29,256 nucleotides of DNA from Pelagophyceae sp. CCMP2097 (Eukaryota; Sar; Pelagophyceae). The stretch is taken from assembly GCA_026770575.1 (NCBI GenBank), contig MU657284.1, forward strand, positions 86,675-115,930, read 5' to 3'. Under the pieces are notes generated by a model. That model saw only the letters and a list, made by a program, of their open reading frames with translations, was not told the origin of the DNA and did no database searches. This document shows, piece by piece, positions 9,107 through 19,890 of the stretch (position 1 is the stretch's first letter; every line of letters begins with the position of its first letter). Both the position numbers and the translations under genes were made by a program.

Positions 9107-12100
9107 ATGCGCTGGATCTGGTTCGCCGGCCTCTTGGCGTCTGCGGGCTGGGCCCTCGACGGGTGCCTCCGCGACGCACCGGCGTCGCTGAGCAAGTCGG
9201 AAAAGGCGGCGCTGTGCTCGGGCGCCGGCGCCGGCGCCGCCGACTGCGCCCGCGCCGCGCTCCGCAAGCGCCTCGGCGCGCAGCACACCGTCGCGCTCTG
9301 CGCAGCCGCATCGACCGCGGCGCCAGGTAAGGGCCCGCGGCGGCGGTCGGACGTCGACGCCCGCGACGACGCGCGGCGCGGACCGAGGCGGACCGAGGCG
9401 CCGTAGGCGAGTGCGCGTCGGCGTTCCCGCCGGCCGCGGACGACGCTGAGAAGGTCGCCCTCTGCGCCCGCGCCGTTCCGGGCCTCGAGAAGGAGCCCGC
9501 GGCGTGCGTCAAGGCCCTCGCAGCCGCAGGCGCGCTCGACGCCGCCACGCGCACCGCGGTGAGGCGCTCGCGTCCCCCGGGCGCGGCTCGCTCCACGCGG
9601 CGCACCTAGGTCTGCGGCACGGCGCGGTCGGACGCGCCGGCCAAGTGCTTTGTCGCACTCTCGAAGAAGCGGACCGACCTCGGCGTCGACGACGTCGTCC
9701 GGCTCTGCGCGCCGACGGCCTCGGAAGCGCGAGTGCTCCTTCGTGCAGAACGTCGCCTGCAACAGCAGCGCGCCTCAAAGGCCGCCTTGGCGGACGTTCG
9801 CGACTCTGAGATACGTAGGTGCGCGCTGTCCAAGCATCTGAAGAACGCGGCGCCAAACGTCGTCGTCGAGCTCTGCGCCGGGGGAGGTACGTGGGGAGAC
9901 CTCGAAGCCTCGCTCCGGCCGCCGCGAAGGATTTCTGGACCGGATTGGATCTTGAGGCTCGTGGATCTTGAGGCTCGTAGGCACCGAGGCGGCCGCACAG
10001 TGCTTCTCCAGGGCGCCGATGCAATTCGAGGCGGCTGCGGCGGCGCGGCTCTGCGCGGGTGCCGACGCGGTGACTTTGCCGGTGGTGCTCGCCTGCGCCG
10101 CAGACCTCGCCAAGCGCGCGAAGAAGGAGGACGTAACCGCGCGCGCCGCGGCGTTTTGCAAAAAGGGAGGCTCCCTCCCCTGCGTCGCCGAATCGGGCGC
10201 GCTGCCGCTCGCCGACGCGCTCGACCTCTGCGCCGGCGGCGGAAGAGCGGCGCCGGCCGAAAGGACGCCGTCCAAGGCGGCCAAGGCAACCAAGACGCCG
10301 CAGCCGGCTGCGGAGACGGGCGCCTCGGCGGCCAAGTGCCACCACGCCGCGAAGAAGGCGCGCCTTGGCGACCAGGCCTCGCAGCTCTGTCGCGGCGCGC
10401 TCTCCGCCGCCCCCGGCGGTGCGTCTCCTCGGCCGCGTCGCCTCGCCGCGCCGGGCGCCGCGCCGTCGCCCTGCGACTGTGGACTTTGAAGAACAGAATG
10501 CGCCGTCCTCGCGCCCTACACGATGGACGCCGAGTCCAAGGTGGTACTCTGCCACAACCTCGGCGCCATCGACGCGCCGCCCGAGGTCGGTGCCGCTCTT
10601 TTGGCCCCATACCGAGAACCCCCCCCGATTGGCGTCCTTGCGGAAAGCAAGGAGGTGGGAGACCGACGCATCGCCGCAGGTCGCGAAGCAGCACGCGAAG
10701 CGCCGCGCGGAGTGCGCGGCCGAGGCGCTGCGGCAGTACGGGTCGGCGCAGGCGAACTACGCAGAGGCGGCGGCGCTCTGCCGCGGCGCCATCGACAGCG
10801 GCCCGCCCGACTGCGTCGGCCACGCGCGCAGGCCGCTGGCCGGCGCGTTCGGGGCGCGCGACGTCGACGCGCTTTGCCGCGGCGCCGTTGCAGCGGCCGC
10901 GCAGGCGCCCGTCCGCTGCGCGTCGCAGGTCCTGCGCGACGCAAAGCTCCGCCGCCGCACCGTCGACGCGCAAACCATCGCCGCGCTCTGTGCCGCTGTC
11001 GACGGCAATGCCCTCGCCGCCGCCATCGCAGACTGCGCACGGTGCGCCCGCCTGCAGAGGACGCGCCGCGCCCGTCGGAGACGTCGGAGAAAAGCACCCT
11101 GGGAATGAGCCAGAATAACGCGCAGAGCGCCGGTCTTCTTCATCGGAGGATATGCTGTGCGCGGCGGACGGAGCGTGCCTCGGACGGCGCTCGTCGTAGG
11201 TCGTCGGGCAACCTCCACAAGGACGCACTCCAGCGGCTGTGCAGGGCGCGGGGCCGCCCCGCGGCGCAGATCGACGCGGCGGCGGCGTGCTTCGCGGCCA
11301 CTGACTCTCGACTCGCGAGCCTCGACGCAGAGGCGCGCGCCGCGCTCTGCGGCACGGCGCCGGTCGAGGCGCCGCATGGTGCGTCGCCGCCGTCGGACGG
11401 ACAAGGAGGCGGGAAGTTCCTTCAAACGGCCGACGCGCGGACGGCGCGGACGCGGCTGAGCGTAGGCCCCGCCAAGTGCGCGCAGCGGGCGAGCGTCGCA
11501 GAGGCCGGGTTATCCGCGGCGCAGGTGCTCGAGCTCTGCGCGGGGGCCCGCGACGCGACGCCGGCGCACTGCGCGATCTTCCGACGCATCGGCGGCTCGG
11601 GCGACGCGGGCACGAGGCCGCGTCGCGACTCGATAGTTGGGCAACCGAACCGGGGAATGGCGGTGATAGCAGAGTCGTGGGAGGGAGCAGAGGCGAGATA
11701 CGTACCAGGTCAAGACGCGACATCGTTGTGCGCGAAAAATGGGTCATGGCGTGGTCGTAGCGTGATCCCCGCAGGCCGTTTTCGGCGGTCCGCCGACGAT
11801 TGCCGCCGCGCGACGAGCGTCGCGTCGTCGCTCGACGTCGCCGAGCTGACGTACGAGGGCAAGGCCGAGGCGCACCGGCGCCTGCGGCGCCGCGAGAAGA
11901 TCCGCTGCACACTCCGAGTCCTCGATCAATTCGGCCGATTCCTCGAAGGCGACTCCAGGACCGTCGTCGTCGCATCCATGGCCCTCCAGGGGTCGAACGG
12001 CGCCACGCTCGACGGCCGGTGCGCTGACGCACCGCCCCCGCCGGGCAGACCCTCCCTTTGTGGACGGACCGTCTCCATTGGACGCATCGTTCTAAGGACG

Positions 12101-12954
12101 GTCATAACTCGAAAGCCGCCCGAGGCGGAGGCACTCATAGGAAGAGCGCCGTCGCGCGCGCCGGCGTCGTGACGCTCGACGAACTCTCATTTTCCAAGCC
12201 CGGCAATTTCACGCTGCGCTTCCGGCTCGCCGCCGACCCGGTGAGGCCCTCGCCGCCCACGTCGGTTCGTCTGTCCGCCGTTCGTCGGGAGCGCGCACTC
12301 GCGCCGACCGCTCACGAGGCCATGCGATCGCAGGCTGCGGCGGCGGACGACGCGGCGCCGCATGGCGCGGCGGCGTTTGTACACGTTTCGCCAGACGCGG
12401 ACTTTGGCTTCGACTCGCCCGCGGGCCGGTGCGCGTTCGCGCTCTTCTCGTCGGCGCAGAGCCACGTCGACGGCGGCCTCGACGGCGACGACGCCGGCGG
12501 CGCGGCGGCGGCGTTTGCGACGGTCGGCGTTCGCCTCGGCGCCGGGGCGCTCGCGCGGCCGGCGACGTTCCGCTGCCGCGAGCGGCTCGCCGAGGCGGGC
12601 TTCGTCGTCGCCGACGGCTGGGGCGGCGCGACGTGGGTCTGGTACCGCGCGGGGCTCGTGGCCATCGAGGCGTCGCTGCTGCTCCCGGAGGCGGCCGCGC
12701 GCGCGTTCCGGCCCGCCGTGCCCACGGCGGCGACGGCGCTGCACGCCGTCCTCGGCGTCGAGCCCGGCGCCACGGCGAAGCAGGTCCGCAAGGCGTACCA
12801 CCGCCTCTCGCTCCAGTGGCACCCGGACCGCTGGGTCGGGTTCCCGCACTACCTCGAACACGTCAACCGCATATTTGACATCGTCAGCGACGCGCACCAG
12901 CAACTCACCAACGAGACGAAGAGCCAACCCGCGGACGCCGCCAATGATTTATAA
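9107..12954 (+). CDS. Predicted secretory cysteine-repeat protein with Ig-like segment and C-terminal J domain
   Basis: Ten exons (9107-9326, 9407-9558, 9610-9886, 9981-10418, 10497-10585, 10680-11041, 11200-11378, 11466-12018, 12141-12240, 12334-12954) sum to 2991 nt, 996 residues. The N-terminus MRWIWFAGLLASAGWALDG is a clear signal peptide. About 16 repeats of 30-40 residues follow, with consensus LCxGAxxxxPxxC, then an Ala-rich helix and the next LC. Near 757-789, GVVTLDELSFSKPGNFTLRF resembles a strand pair of filamin- or invasin-type Ig folds. After a domain I do not recognise, a J domain begins at about 924 (ALHAVLGVEPGA) with HPD at about 952-954. The likely site is the ER lumen, partnering BiP-type Hsp70; this is inference. 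I know no named family with this architecture. Exons 9610-9886 and 11466-12018 each contain an atypical stretch that may hide another small intron. An ATG at 9062 is in frame but spoils the signal peptide. Confidence 0.75.
9947..9978 (+). repeat. Perfect 16-bp tandem duplication at an intron 3' end
   Basis: GGATCTTGAGGCTCGT is repeated head to tail at 9947-9962 and 9963-9978, immediately before the AG acceptor at 9979-9980. Only the second copy is followed by AG. Confidence 0.75.
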
Positions 12955-13012
12955 GAGCGGACCGACCACCGACTCGCACGCATGCGCCTTTCGTCTTCAC
13001 ATGGCGACGTCA

Positions 13013-13342
13013 TCATTTAGATAGGGATCGCTGGTCTGACGACCCCGAGCCCCCGTAGAGGCGGGCGAGCCGCAGCGCGAGGACCGCCACGATTGCGGCC
13101 ACGCACGCCCACGCGCGCGTCCTCCGTCGCCTCGCGCGCGCCGCAGTCGCCGCCGTCACGGGACGCGCCTCGGGGCCGCGCGACGGTTCCGGCGGCGGGG
13201 AAGCGGCTGCCGCGGCCGCCGGCGCCGGCGCCGGGGCGGGCGGCACGAACGCGTTCGTCGTCTTGGCCTTGCAGCCGCAGGCGCAGTTGGCAAAGCCCCC
13301 CAGCTGGCTCATCGCCGTGTGGACGAACTTCCGGTGCTCCAT
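13013..13342 (-). CDS. Small hypothetical protein with C-terminal membrane segment
   Basis: Single-exon frame of 109 residues if it begins at the ATG at 13342; an in-frame ATG at 13486 would add 48 Arg-rich residues that look less natural. The sequence has a Cys-rich patch (GGFANCACGCKAK), a Pro/Ala-rich linker, a block of arginines, then a hydrophobic segment (WACVAAIVAVLALRLARLY) close to the C-terminus. That layout fits a tail-anchored membrane protein. Its 3' end lies 58 bp from the stop of the convergent J-domain gene, and its 5' end faces the ISWI gene. No family is recognised; it could be a chance frame in GC-rich DNA. Confidence 0.4.
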   Translation of the reverse strand: MEHRKFVHTAMSQLGGFANCACGCKAKTTNAFVPPAPAPAPAAAAAASPPPEPSRGPEARPVTAATAARARRRRTRAWACVAAIVAVLALRLARLYGGSGSSDQRSLSK

Positions 13343-13620
13343 AGCGCCCCGGGGACGGCGCGCGCGCCTGCGCCGAGCCGGGCCCGCGTTTGCCGCGCGG
13401 CGTCGCGCTCCCGTCGCGCTTCCCGTCGCGTCGCGCTTCCGAGTGAACGTCGCCGAACTCAAAGATTTCATGAAATCCTGACCCAACGCGTTGAAAATGA
13501 GGTTTAGAATTCTCGTGCGTCGCGGGCAGCGTGATTCACGAGCGAAGAGCTAGAGACAGCAAGTTGTCTCGCGGCAGGGGCGCGTCGCCGAGCCGCGTCT
13601 CGGCGTCGTCGGAGGGGAAG

Positions 13621-16600
13621 ATGAGCGGCGTCAAGAGCGCGAAGACGGCCTACGCCTTCTTCGCGGCGGAGTTTGCGCAGGACGTGCGCAGCAAGGGCGC
13701 CGGCGACATGGCACAGCGGAGCAAGCTGCTCTCCGAGACGTGGCGCGGCCTCACCGACCGGTCCAAGTTCGAGGCTCTGGCCGCCGCCGACAAGGCGCGC
13801 TTCCAGAAGGACTCTGCGGACCGAGACGCGGAGATGGCGCAGGCCCAGGCCGATGCGCGGAGGAAGCACAGCGTCGCCGACGGGGTGCGTGGGGCACCGC
13901 CTCCCGCGCGGCCGCTGGGGGGGGGCAGAAAATGCAGTCGGCGCCGGCCGAGCGGCCGTCGTGCCGAAAAGTCACCTTGCGACTTTCGGTCGGGGCGACG
14001 GCGCTTTGGATCACATGCCGGCGAGGGAGGGCGGGCCGCCGCCGCCGCCCCCTCGCACACGCCAGCCGACGAGGCGGCCTCGTGGCATGCGCCGAACCTG
14101 AGGTCGCGCGCCGCTAGGACCGGAGCTGCAAGCGCGCTGTCGACGAAGAACCACCTCCGAGAAAGAAAGTCGTCAAGCGCGTCGAGAGCGACGAGACTAA
14201 GGCGAAGAAGTCCAAGGCGAAGGATTTCAAAGACGAAATCGAAGCGTGCGCTCCCGCCTTTGCACGGCTCGAGCGCGTGGAGGCTCCGAAGAGGGGCCTC
14301 GTACGAGGGCGACGTGGCCCCGTCCGAAGCGACGACAGACGTCCCGGCGACGGCTGCGGCTGCGGCGATGCCGCCACTAGGAACATCGCCCACGACCGAG
14401 CCGACCTCAAGAAGCGCCAGGCCGACGCGGCGACAGCGCGGCTCCAGTTCCTCCTCTCGCAGTCGGACATTTTCAGCCACTTTGGCTCCGGCGTCGTCGC
14501 CGCCGCGCAGATGCGGGCACGCCCCCGGCGTCCGTGGTGTCGTCCTTTTAGGATCCGTGGCGTCGAAGCGGCACCCTCCAAAGTCGACGCGAGATGCGTA
14601 GGACGAGAAGCGGAAAAAGGAGGCGCCGTCGTCGCCGTCGCGGCGCCGCACGCGCGACGCCTCGCGCGAGTCGGACGACGTCCAGGAAGAGGCGCCGCCA
14701 AAGTCCGAGTACCTCCTCGCGCAGCCCGCGTGCATCAAGGGCCAGATGCGGCCGTACCAGTGCGTCTTGTGATTGTCCGAGCCGCTTCTCCGACGCCCGC
14801 GCCAGGCTCGAGGGCCTCAACTGGATGATCCGGCTGCAAGAGAACGGCATGAACGGCATCCTCGCCGACGAGATGGGCCTCGGCAAGACGCTGCAGTCGA
14901 TTTCGGTCCTGGGCTGGCTGGCCGAGTTCAAGAACGTCCGAGGGCCGCACTTGGTCCTCGTCCCAAAGTCGACGCTCGGCAACTGGATGATCGAGTTCGG
15001 CAAGTTCTGCCCCTTCCTCCGCGCCGTCCGGTTCCACGGTGAGCCCCCGACCGTTGAAACGCCCCCCCCCGTTTGCCGCGGTCTGCGTGAGAACCCCCCC
15101 CAAACAGGCTCCAAGGAGGACCGGCAGGCGTTTATCACCGAGACGCTCAAGCCGGGGTCGCGGGACCGGGAATGGGACGTCGTCGTGACGACTTACGAGG
15201 TGGCCAACGCGGAAAAGACGGCCCTGGAGAAGATCTCGTGGCGCTACCTCATGATCGACGAAGCGCACCGCATCAAGAACGAGGCCTCGCTCTTCGCGCG
15301 CACCGCGCGCGCGCTCAACGCCGAGCGGCGATTGCTCATCACGGGGTGCGGTCTTTTGAGTCCTTTGCGAGCCTTTGGGACCGACCGGGGTCTCGGTCCT
15401 CGTTTCGACCGACCGGGTTTCGACGCGTCGCTCGCGCAGGACGCCGCTGCAGAACAACCTCCACGAGCTGTGGGCGCTGCTCAACTTTCTGCTCCCCGAC
15501 GTCTTCGCGTCGTCGTCGCAGTTTGACGAATGGTACGTTCCCCTCTTTGGGGTGCATCGTGTGCTCTTCCGTCGTCGTCCGACTCGCGGCCGCGCCTCGG
15601 CCCACTCGTCGGCGCAGGTTCGACCTCGACGTCGAGGACGACAGCGCGAAGAAGCAGATGATCCAGCAGCTGCACAAGCTGCTGCGGCCCTTTGTGCTGC
15701 GGCGGTTGAAGGCTGACGTCGAAAAGTCGCTCCCGCCAAAGTCCGAGACCATCCTCTTCACGACGCTGACCAAGACCCAGAAGGAGGTCTACCGCGGCCT
15801 CCTGAAGCGCGACATCGGCAGCCTCCTCGCCTCGAACGACGACGGTGCGCGCATTGCCGAGAGTCGGATTTTTGCTCGCCGCCTTCCGTGGACGCGCGTC
15901 GCAGGCGGCGCGACGTCGTCGGCGTCGCGCGGGACGATTTCGAACATCGCTATGCAGCTGCGCAAGTGCTGCAACCACCCGTACCTCTTCCAGGGCGTCG
16001 AGGACCGGACGCAGCCGGCGCTGGGCGAGCACCTCGTGCAGAACTGCGGCAAGTTTGTCTTGCTGGACAAGCTGCTGAAGCGGCTGAAGGAGCGCGGCCA
16101 CCGCGTGCTGGTCTTTTCGCAGATGACGGCGCTGCTCGACGTCCTGGAAGATTTCATGAACATGCGCGGCTACGAGTACTGCCGCATCGACGGCGGCACG
16201 TCGTACGAGGACCGCGACGAGCTCATCGAGGCGTACAACCGGCCCGGGTCGAGCAAGTTTGTCTTTTTGCTCTCGACGCGCGCGGGCGGCCTGGGCATCA
16301 ACCTGCAGACGGCCGACACGTGCATCCTGTACGACTCGGACTGGAACCCGCAGTGCGACCTGCAGGCCATGGACCGGTGCCACCGCATCGGGCAGAAGAA
16401 GCCCGTGCACGTGTACCGCTTCGTCACGGCCAACACCATCGAGGAGAAGATCGTCGAGCGCGCGCAGAAGAAGCTCAAGCTCGACGCCATGGTCGTGCAG
16501 CAGGGCCGCCTCAGCGCCAGCGGCGGCGCCGGCGGCCCCTCGAAGGACGAGATGCTCGAGGCGGTCAAGTTCGGCGCGTCTGCGATCTTCCGCACCGACG

Positions 16601-17382
16601 ACGACGCGGCGCCGACCGACGAGGATATCGACGCCATCATCAACCGCGGCGCGGAGAAGACCAAGGAGCTGCGCGACAAGCTCAAGGAGTCGGACCAGGG
16701 CGACTTGCTCGACTTTCGGCTCGACGGCGGCGTGGGCGTGCAACAGTTTGAAGGCATTGACTACTCCGAGGAGCGCCGGAAAAAGGCCGACGCCGACGCG
16801 CTCCTTGCTTTGATGGTCGCCGAGGACGAGACGAAGACGCGGCCGCGGCCGGCGTACACGAACGCGGCGCAAAAGTTCAAGGGCGCCGTCGGCGCGGCCG
16901 CGAGCCGCCTGGACAAGCCGGCCAACCCCGTGCCGTCGAACCGCCGAATGCCGACGCTCTCCGAGTGGCAGTTCTACGACGCGCCGCGCCTCAAGGAGAT
17001 TGAGGCCGCCGAGCTCGCCGCGTTTACCGCGCTCGCTGGCGAGGCGCTCGCCGAGGCGCGCGCGCGGGGCGCGCTGCCCGCGGCCGTCGAGGCGGAAAAG
17101 GCGACGCTCCTGGCCGTCGGCTTCGACTGGTCGCGCACGCGCTTCGAGTACTGGCTCCGCTACTCTTCGATGTACGGCCGCGACGACCACGCGGCCATCG
17201 CGTCGCACTCCAAGATCCCAGAGGCCGAGGTGCGCCGCTTCGCGCAGACGTTTTGGTCGCGCGGCTCGGCGACGCTCAACGACTGGGACAAGCTCGTCAA
17301 GCGCATCGAGAATGGGGAAAAGGCGCTCTCCAAGGGCCGCGACGTCATCCTGAAGACCAACGAGCTCGTCAGCCTCTACGAG

Positions 17383-17416
<34 letters not shown>

Positions 17417-18250
17417 AGCGCGAGGCGGCGGCGCCGGCGAGCAAGCCGAAGCGCCGCGCCGCGCTCGACATCATGTGCGTCGACACGGGCCCCGTGCAGG
17501 GCAACCAGGCCGACTGCGACCGCAAGTGGTCGCGCGCCGAGGACCGCTGGCTGCTCTGCGCCGCCGACGTGCTGCAGCGCGAGACGGGCACCATCGACGG
17601 CGAGCGCCTCCTCGTCGGCGTGCGGCACTCGCCGCGCTTTTCGTTCAACGCGTACCTGCTCTCGCGGACGCCGCAGCAGCTGCTCCAGCGCGCAAAGGAG
17701 CTGACGAAGAACGCCGACAAGCTGCTCAACTACCACATGGAGAAGCTGAACAAGAAGCGCCTCAAGGCAGAGGACTCGTCCGCCGCGCTCGAAGCCAAGT
17801 CAGTCCTTTGGCCCCCTCGAGCCGCCCCCGCGAGGAGCGACAGCCCCGAACCCAACCCGCAGGCTCCGGGAATCCGACGCGCTCATCGAGGCGCAGCTCA
17901 TCGTCGAGCGCGCGGCGCAGGACAAGGTGTCGCACTCCAAGTCGCGGAAGCGCGTCGCCGAGGCCGCGTCCAACGGCGCGGCGCACGCGCCAAAGGCCAA
18001 GCGGCCCAAGGTCGACGACGCGGTGCGCATGGAGGCGTCGTCGGCCTTTGGCGCGTACGTCCAGGAGAAGACGCAGGACGTCGTCGTCGACGAGCAGCAC
18101 TGGTCCACCCCCGTTATCGAGGACGAGGCGGATTCGGTCCTCGGCACGCTCCACGGCATGTGGCTCAACGAGTCAAACGACGTCAAGCGCCTCTACGAGC
18201 GCACGGCCGCCGCCACGCGCGCGGCGTTCGCGCACGAGGTCAGCACATGA
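13621..18250 (+). CDS. ISWI: ISWI-family chromatin-remodelling ATPase with N-terminal HMG box
   Basis: Ten exons (13621-13884, 14118-14245, 14381-14492, 14602-14759, 14806-15038, 15108-15345, 15440-15532, 15618-15844, 15905-17798, 17863-18250) sum to 3735 nt, 1244 residues. Residues 4-80 form an HMG box ([11 protein letters not shown], then [17 protein letters not shown]). A basic linker with [11 protein letters not shown] follows, then the ISWI pre-ATPase region ([16 protein letters not shown]). The ATPase has [12 protein letters not shown] (Walker A about 238-249), DEAH at about 349-352, ITGTPLQNN, and helicase motifs [10 protein letters not shown] and RCHRIGQ (about 643-649). HAND, SANT and SLIDE follow: [15 protein letters not shown] near 837 and [14 protein letters not shown] in SLIDE. 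ISWI motors space and slide nucleosomes in the nucleus. HMG-box fusion to ISWI is unusual. A short Asp-Asp-Ala repeat (17383-17415) separates SANT from SLIDE. The junction near 14492 is the least certain. Confidence 0.92.
13964..13989 (+). other. Hairpin inside the first ISWI intron
   Basis: CCGAAAAGTC (13964-13973) pairs with GACTTTCGG (13981-13989), leaving one bulged A and a 7-nt loop. It lies in the 233-bp intron 13885-14117, the longest intron in the window. Function unknown. Confidence 0.4.
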
Positions 18251-18616
18251 GCCGCCGGTCTCGGCGGGCCGCGCCTCGGTCCCTCGGACGATGACACGGC
18301 GCGAGAACGGCACGAGGAACACGACACTTTGAGATAAGAGAAGACATTATTCTTTGCATCCGGGGCGCTTGCTGAGGATCGGGCGCCCCGCGCACGAACA
18401 CCCTCAACTCTGCGCGGCGGGCTGAAAGTTGAGAACTTTTCCGAGACTTTTCGCGGGGCGTTTGCGGGGGTCGAGACGAGCGCACGCCGCAGCCGTCCAG
18501 GTCGGGGGGGTTCTTTCGGCAAGAATATCGTTTTTAGGGAGAACACTTGAAGAGCTGGACAGGCCTCGGAAGGGTTCGTTGCGTCGAGCGGTTCGACGCT
18601 ACCTTGAGAGGATAGC
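18251..18616. other. Convergent 3' intergenic region
   Basis: This gap lies between the stop of the ISWI gene (+) and the stop of the MYND-RING-Sel1 gene (-). It should hold both 3' UTRs. I see no further coding frame or RNA gene. Confidence 0.5.
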
Positions 18617-19822
18617 CTAGGCGGCCTCTGCAGCCAGTGCGCATCTCGCGATGCGCGCCTTGAGCCTGTCGACCGCCGCCGCCGCGCCGGCGTCCCCCTT
18701 AGCCTTGGCGCGCTTGAACCAGCGCAGCGCCTCGACGTCATCCTGCGGCACGCCTCGACCCTCTTCATGACACTCACCGAGGTTGAAGAGCGCGTCTTTG
18801 TCGCCCTGCGCCGCGCCGAGGCGCCACCACTTGACGGCTTCGTCGTACGACAGGGCCACGCCCATGCCTTTGTAGAACATGCTGCCAAGATTAACTTGCG
18901 CGGCAGGATAGCCTCGGTCGGCCGCGCGTCGATACCACAGCGCGGCGGTCGTGTAGTTGATCTTGACGCTGTCTCCAAGTTCATAAAGATCTCCCAATGC
19001 GTACTCAGCTTTTGCGTATCCTTGCGCCGCCGCGCGCTCGTACAAATGGACCGCCCGCTTCATGCTCTTCTTGAGTCCGTACCAGGCATCATGGTACGCG
19101 TCTCCGAGCTGCACCTGTGCCTCGGCGTTGCCCTCGTCCGCGTGCTTCTGGACCCGGCGCACCCACTCGGCCGGCGACTTGAAGAAGGTTGGCGCGCGGC
19201 AGAACGGGCACCGGTTGTCGTACTCCTTGCACTTGGTGGAGCAGTCCTTGCAGGTCGTCTTGCAGCAGCAGTCGTAGAAAGTTTGTCTGTCATCTAGCAG
19301 GTCCAGGCAGATGGCGCACGTGCCGCGCCTCCAATTCGGCTCGCCTTCGTTGAACGCGCTGGCCGTGACCTCGTCCATCGCCGTCGTTCGAGCAGCCGGA
19401 GCCGCCTTGGAACCATCCGCTGGCACGACGTCCTCGACAGCGCCGCTCGTCCCCGGCGCCTCCACCTCGGTCTTCTTCAGGTTGCCGTGCACCGCCCCGG
19501 TTTTGACCATAGCCGTCGTTTGCGTCTGTACTGCCGATAAGCGCGCCGCCGACGTGGAACCAGCTGCCGGTGCGGCGTCTCCGACGATGGGCGGCGCTTC
19601 CTTGATCTTCAGCTTCTCCGGCATGAGCGCGTCGAGGAGGCGGTCCTGGAAGTCGGCGGCGAGCTGCTTGCACTGCGCCTTGTGCTCGCGCTCGTACCAG
19701 TCTACGAGCTGGCACGCCTTGCCGCAGTAATGCCGCGATTTGCACTTGGTGCAGTGCTGGCCGCCCGGCTCGTCGCAGACGCAGCACGGCTTGCGCACCG
19801 CAGCGGCCGACAGGTCGTCCAT
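18617..19822 (-). CDS. MYND zinc finger - RING finger - Sel1 repeat protein
   Basis: Intronless, 401 residues. The N-terminus holds a MYND finger (CCVCDEPGGQHCTKC, then HYCGKAC and HKAQC). A low-complexity linker of about 100 residues follows. Next is a RING-like finger (CAICLDLL, CCCKTTCKDC, then CPFCRAP), ending near residue 210. The C-terminal half carries at least four Sel1 repeats (AEAQVQLGDAYHDA, AKAEYALGDLYELGD, AAQVNLGSMFYKGMGV, DALFNLGECHEEGRGV). Known roles: MYND binds proline-rich peptides, RING fingers often support E3 ubiquitin ligase activity, and Sel1 repeats are TPR-like adaptor surfaces. A ubiquitin ligase adaptor is the natural inference. The lack of introns contrasts with neighbouring genes and suggests recent retroposition or expansion of an intronless family. 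The start at 19822 places the MYND finger 11 residues in. Confidence 0.9.
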   Translation of the reverse strand: MDDLSAAAVRKPCCVCDEPGGQHCTKCKSRHYCGKACQLVDWYEREHKAQCKQLAADFQDRLLDALMPEKLKIKEAPPIVGDAAPAAGSTSAARLSAVQTQTTAMVKTGAVHGNLKKTEVEAPGTSGAVEDVVPADGSKAAPAARTTAMDEVTASAFNEGEPNWRRGTCAICLDLLDDRQTFYDCCCKTTCKDCSTKCKEYDNRCPFCRAPTFFKSPAEWVRRVQKHADEGNAEAQVQLGDAYHDAWYGLKKSMKRAVHLYERAAAQGYAKAEYALGDLYELGDSVKINYTTAALWYRRAADRGYPAAQVNLGSMFYKGMGVALSYDEAVKWWRLGAAQGDKDALFNLGECHEEGRGVPQDDVEALRWFKRAKAKGDAGAAAAVDRLKARIARCALAAEAA

Positions 19823-19890
19823 CGTGTCGTGCTCGCTCTCCGCGCTGCGCGTGCCCCAGCTCGGACGATTGCGCCAGTCGATACAAGGGG

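Noticed and set aside
9606..12032. 808-codon antisense frame opposite the Cys-repeat gene
   Set aside because: The product is dominated by Arg and Ser, has no domain, and its length follows from high GC content with few stop codons.
15481..17736. 751-codon open frame antisense to the ISWI gene
   Set aside because: It is the antisense shadow of a GC-rich coding region; the sense strand carries all conserved ISWI motifs.
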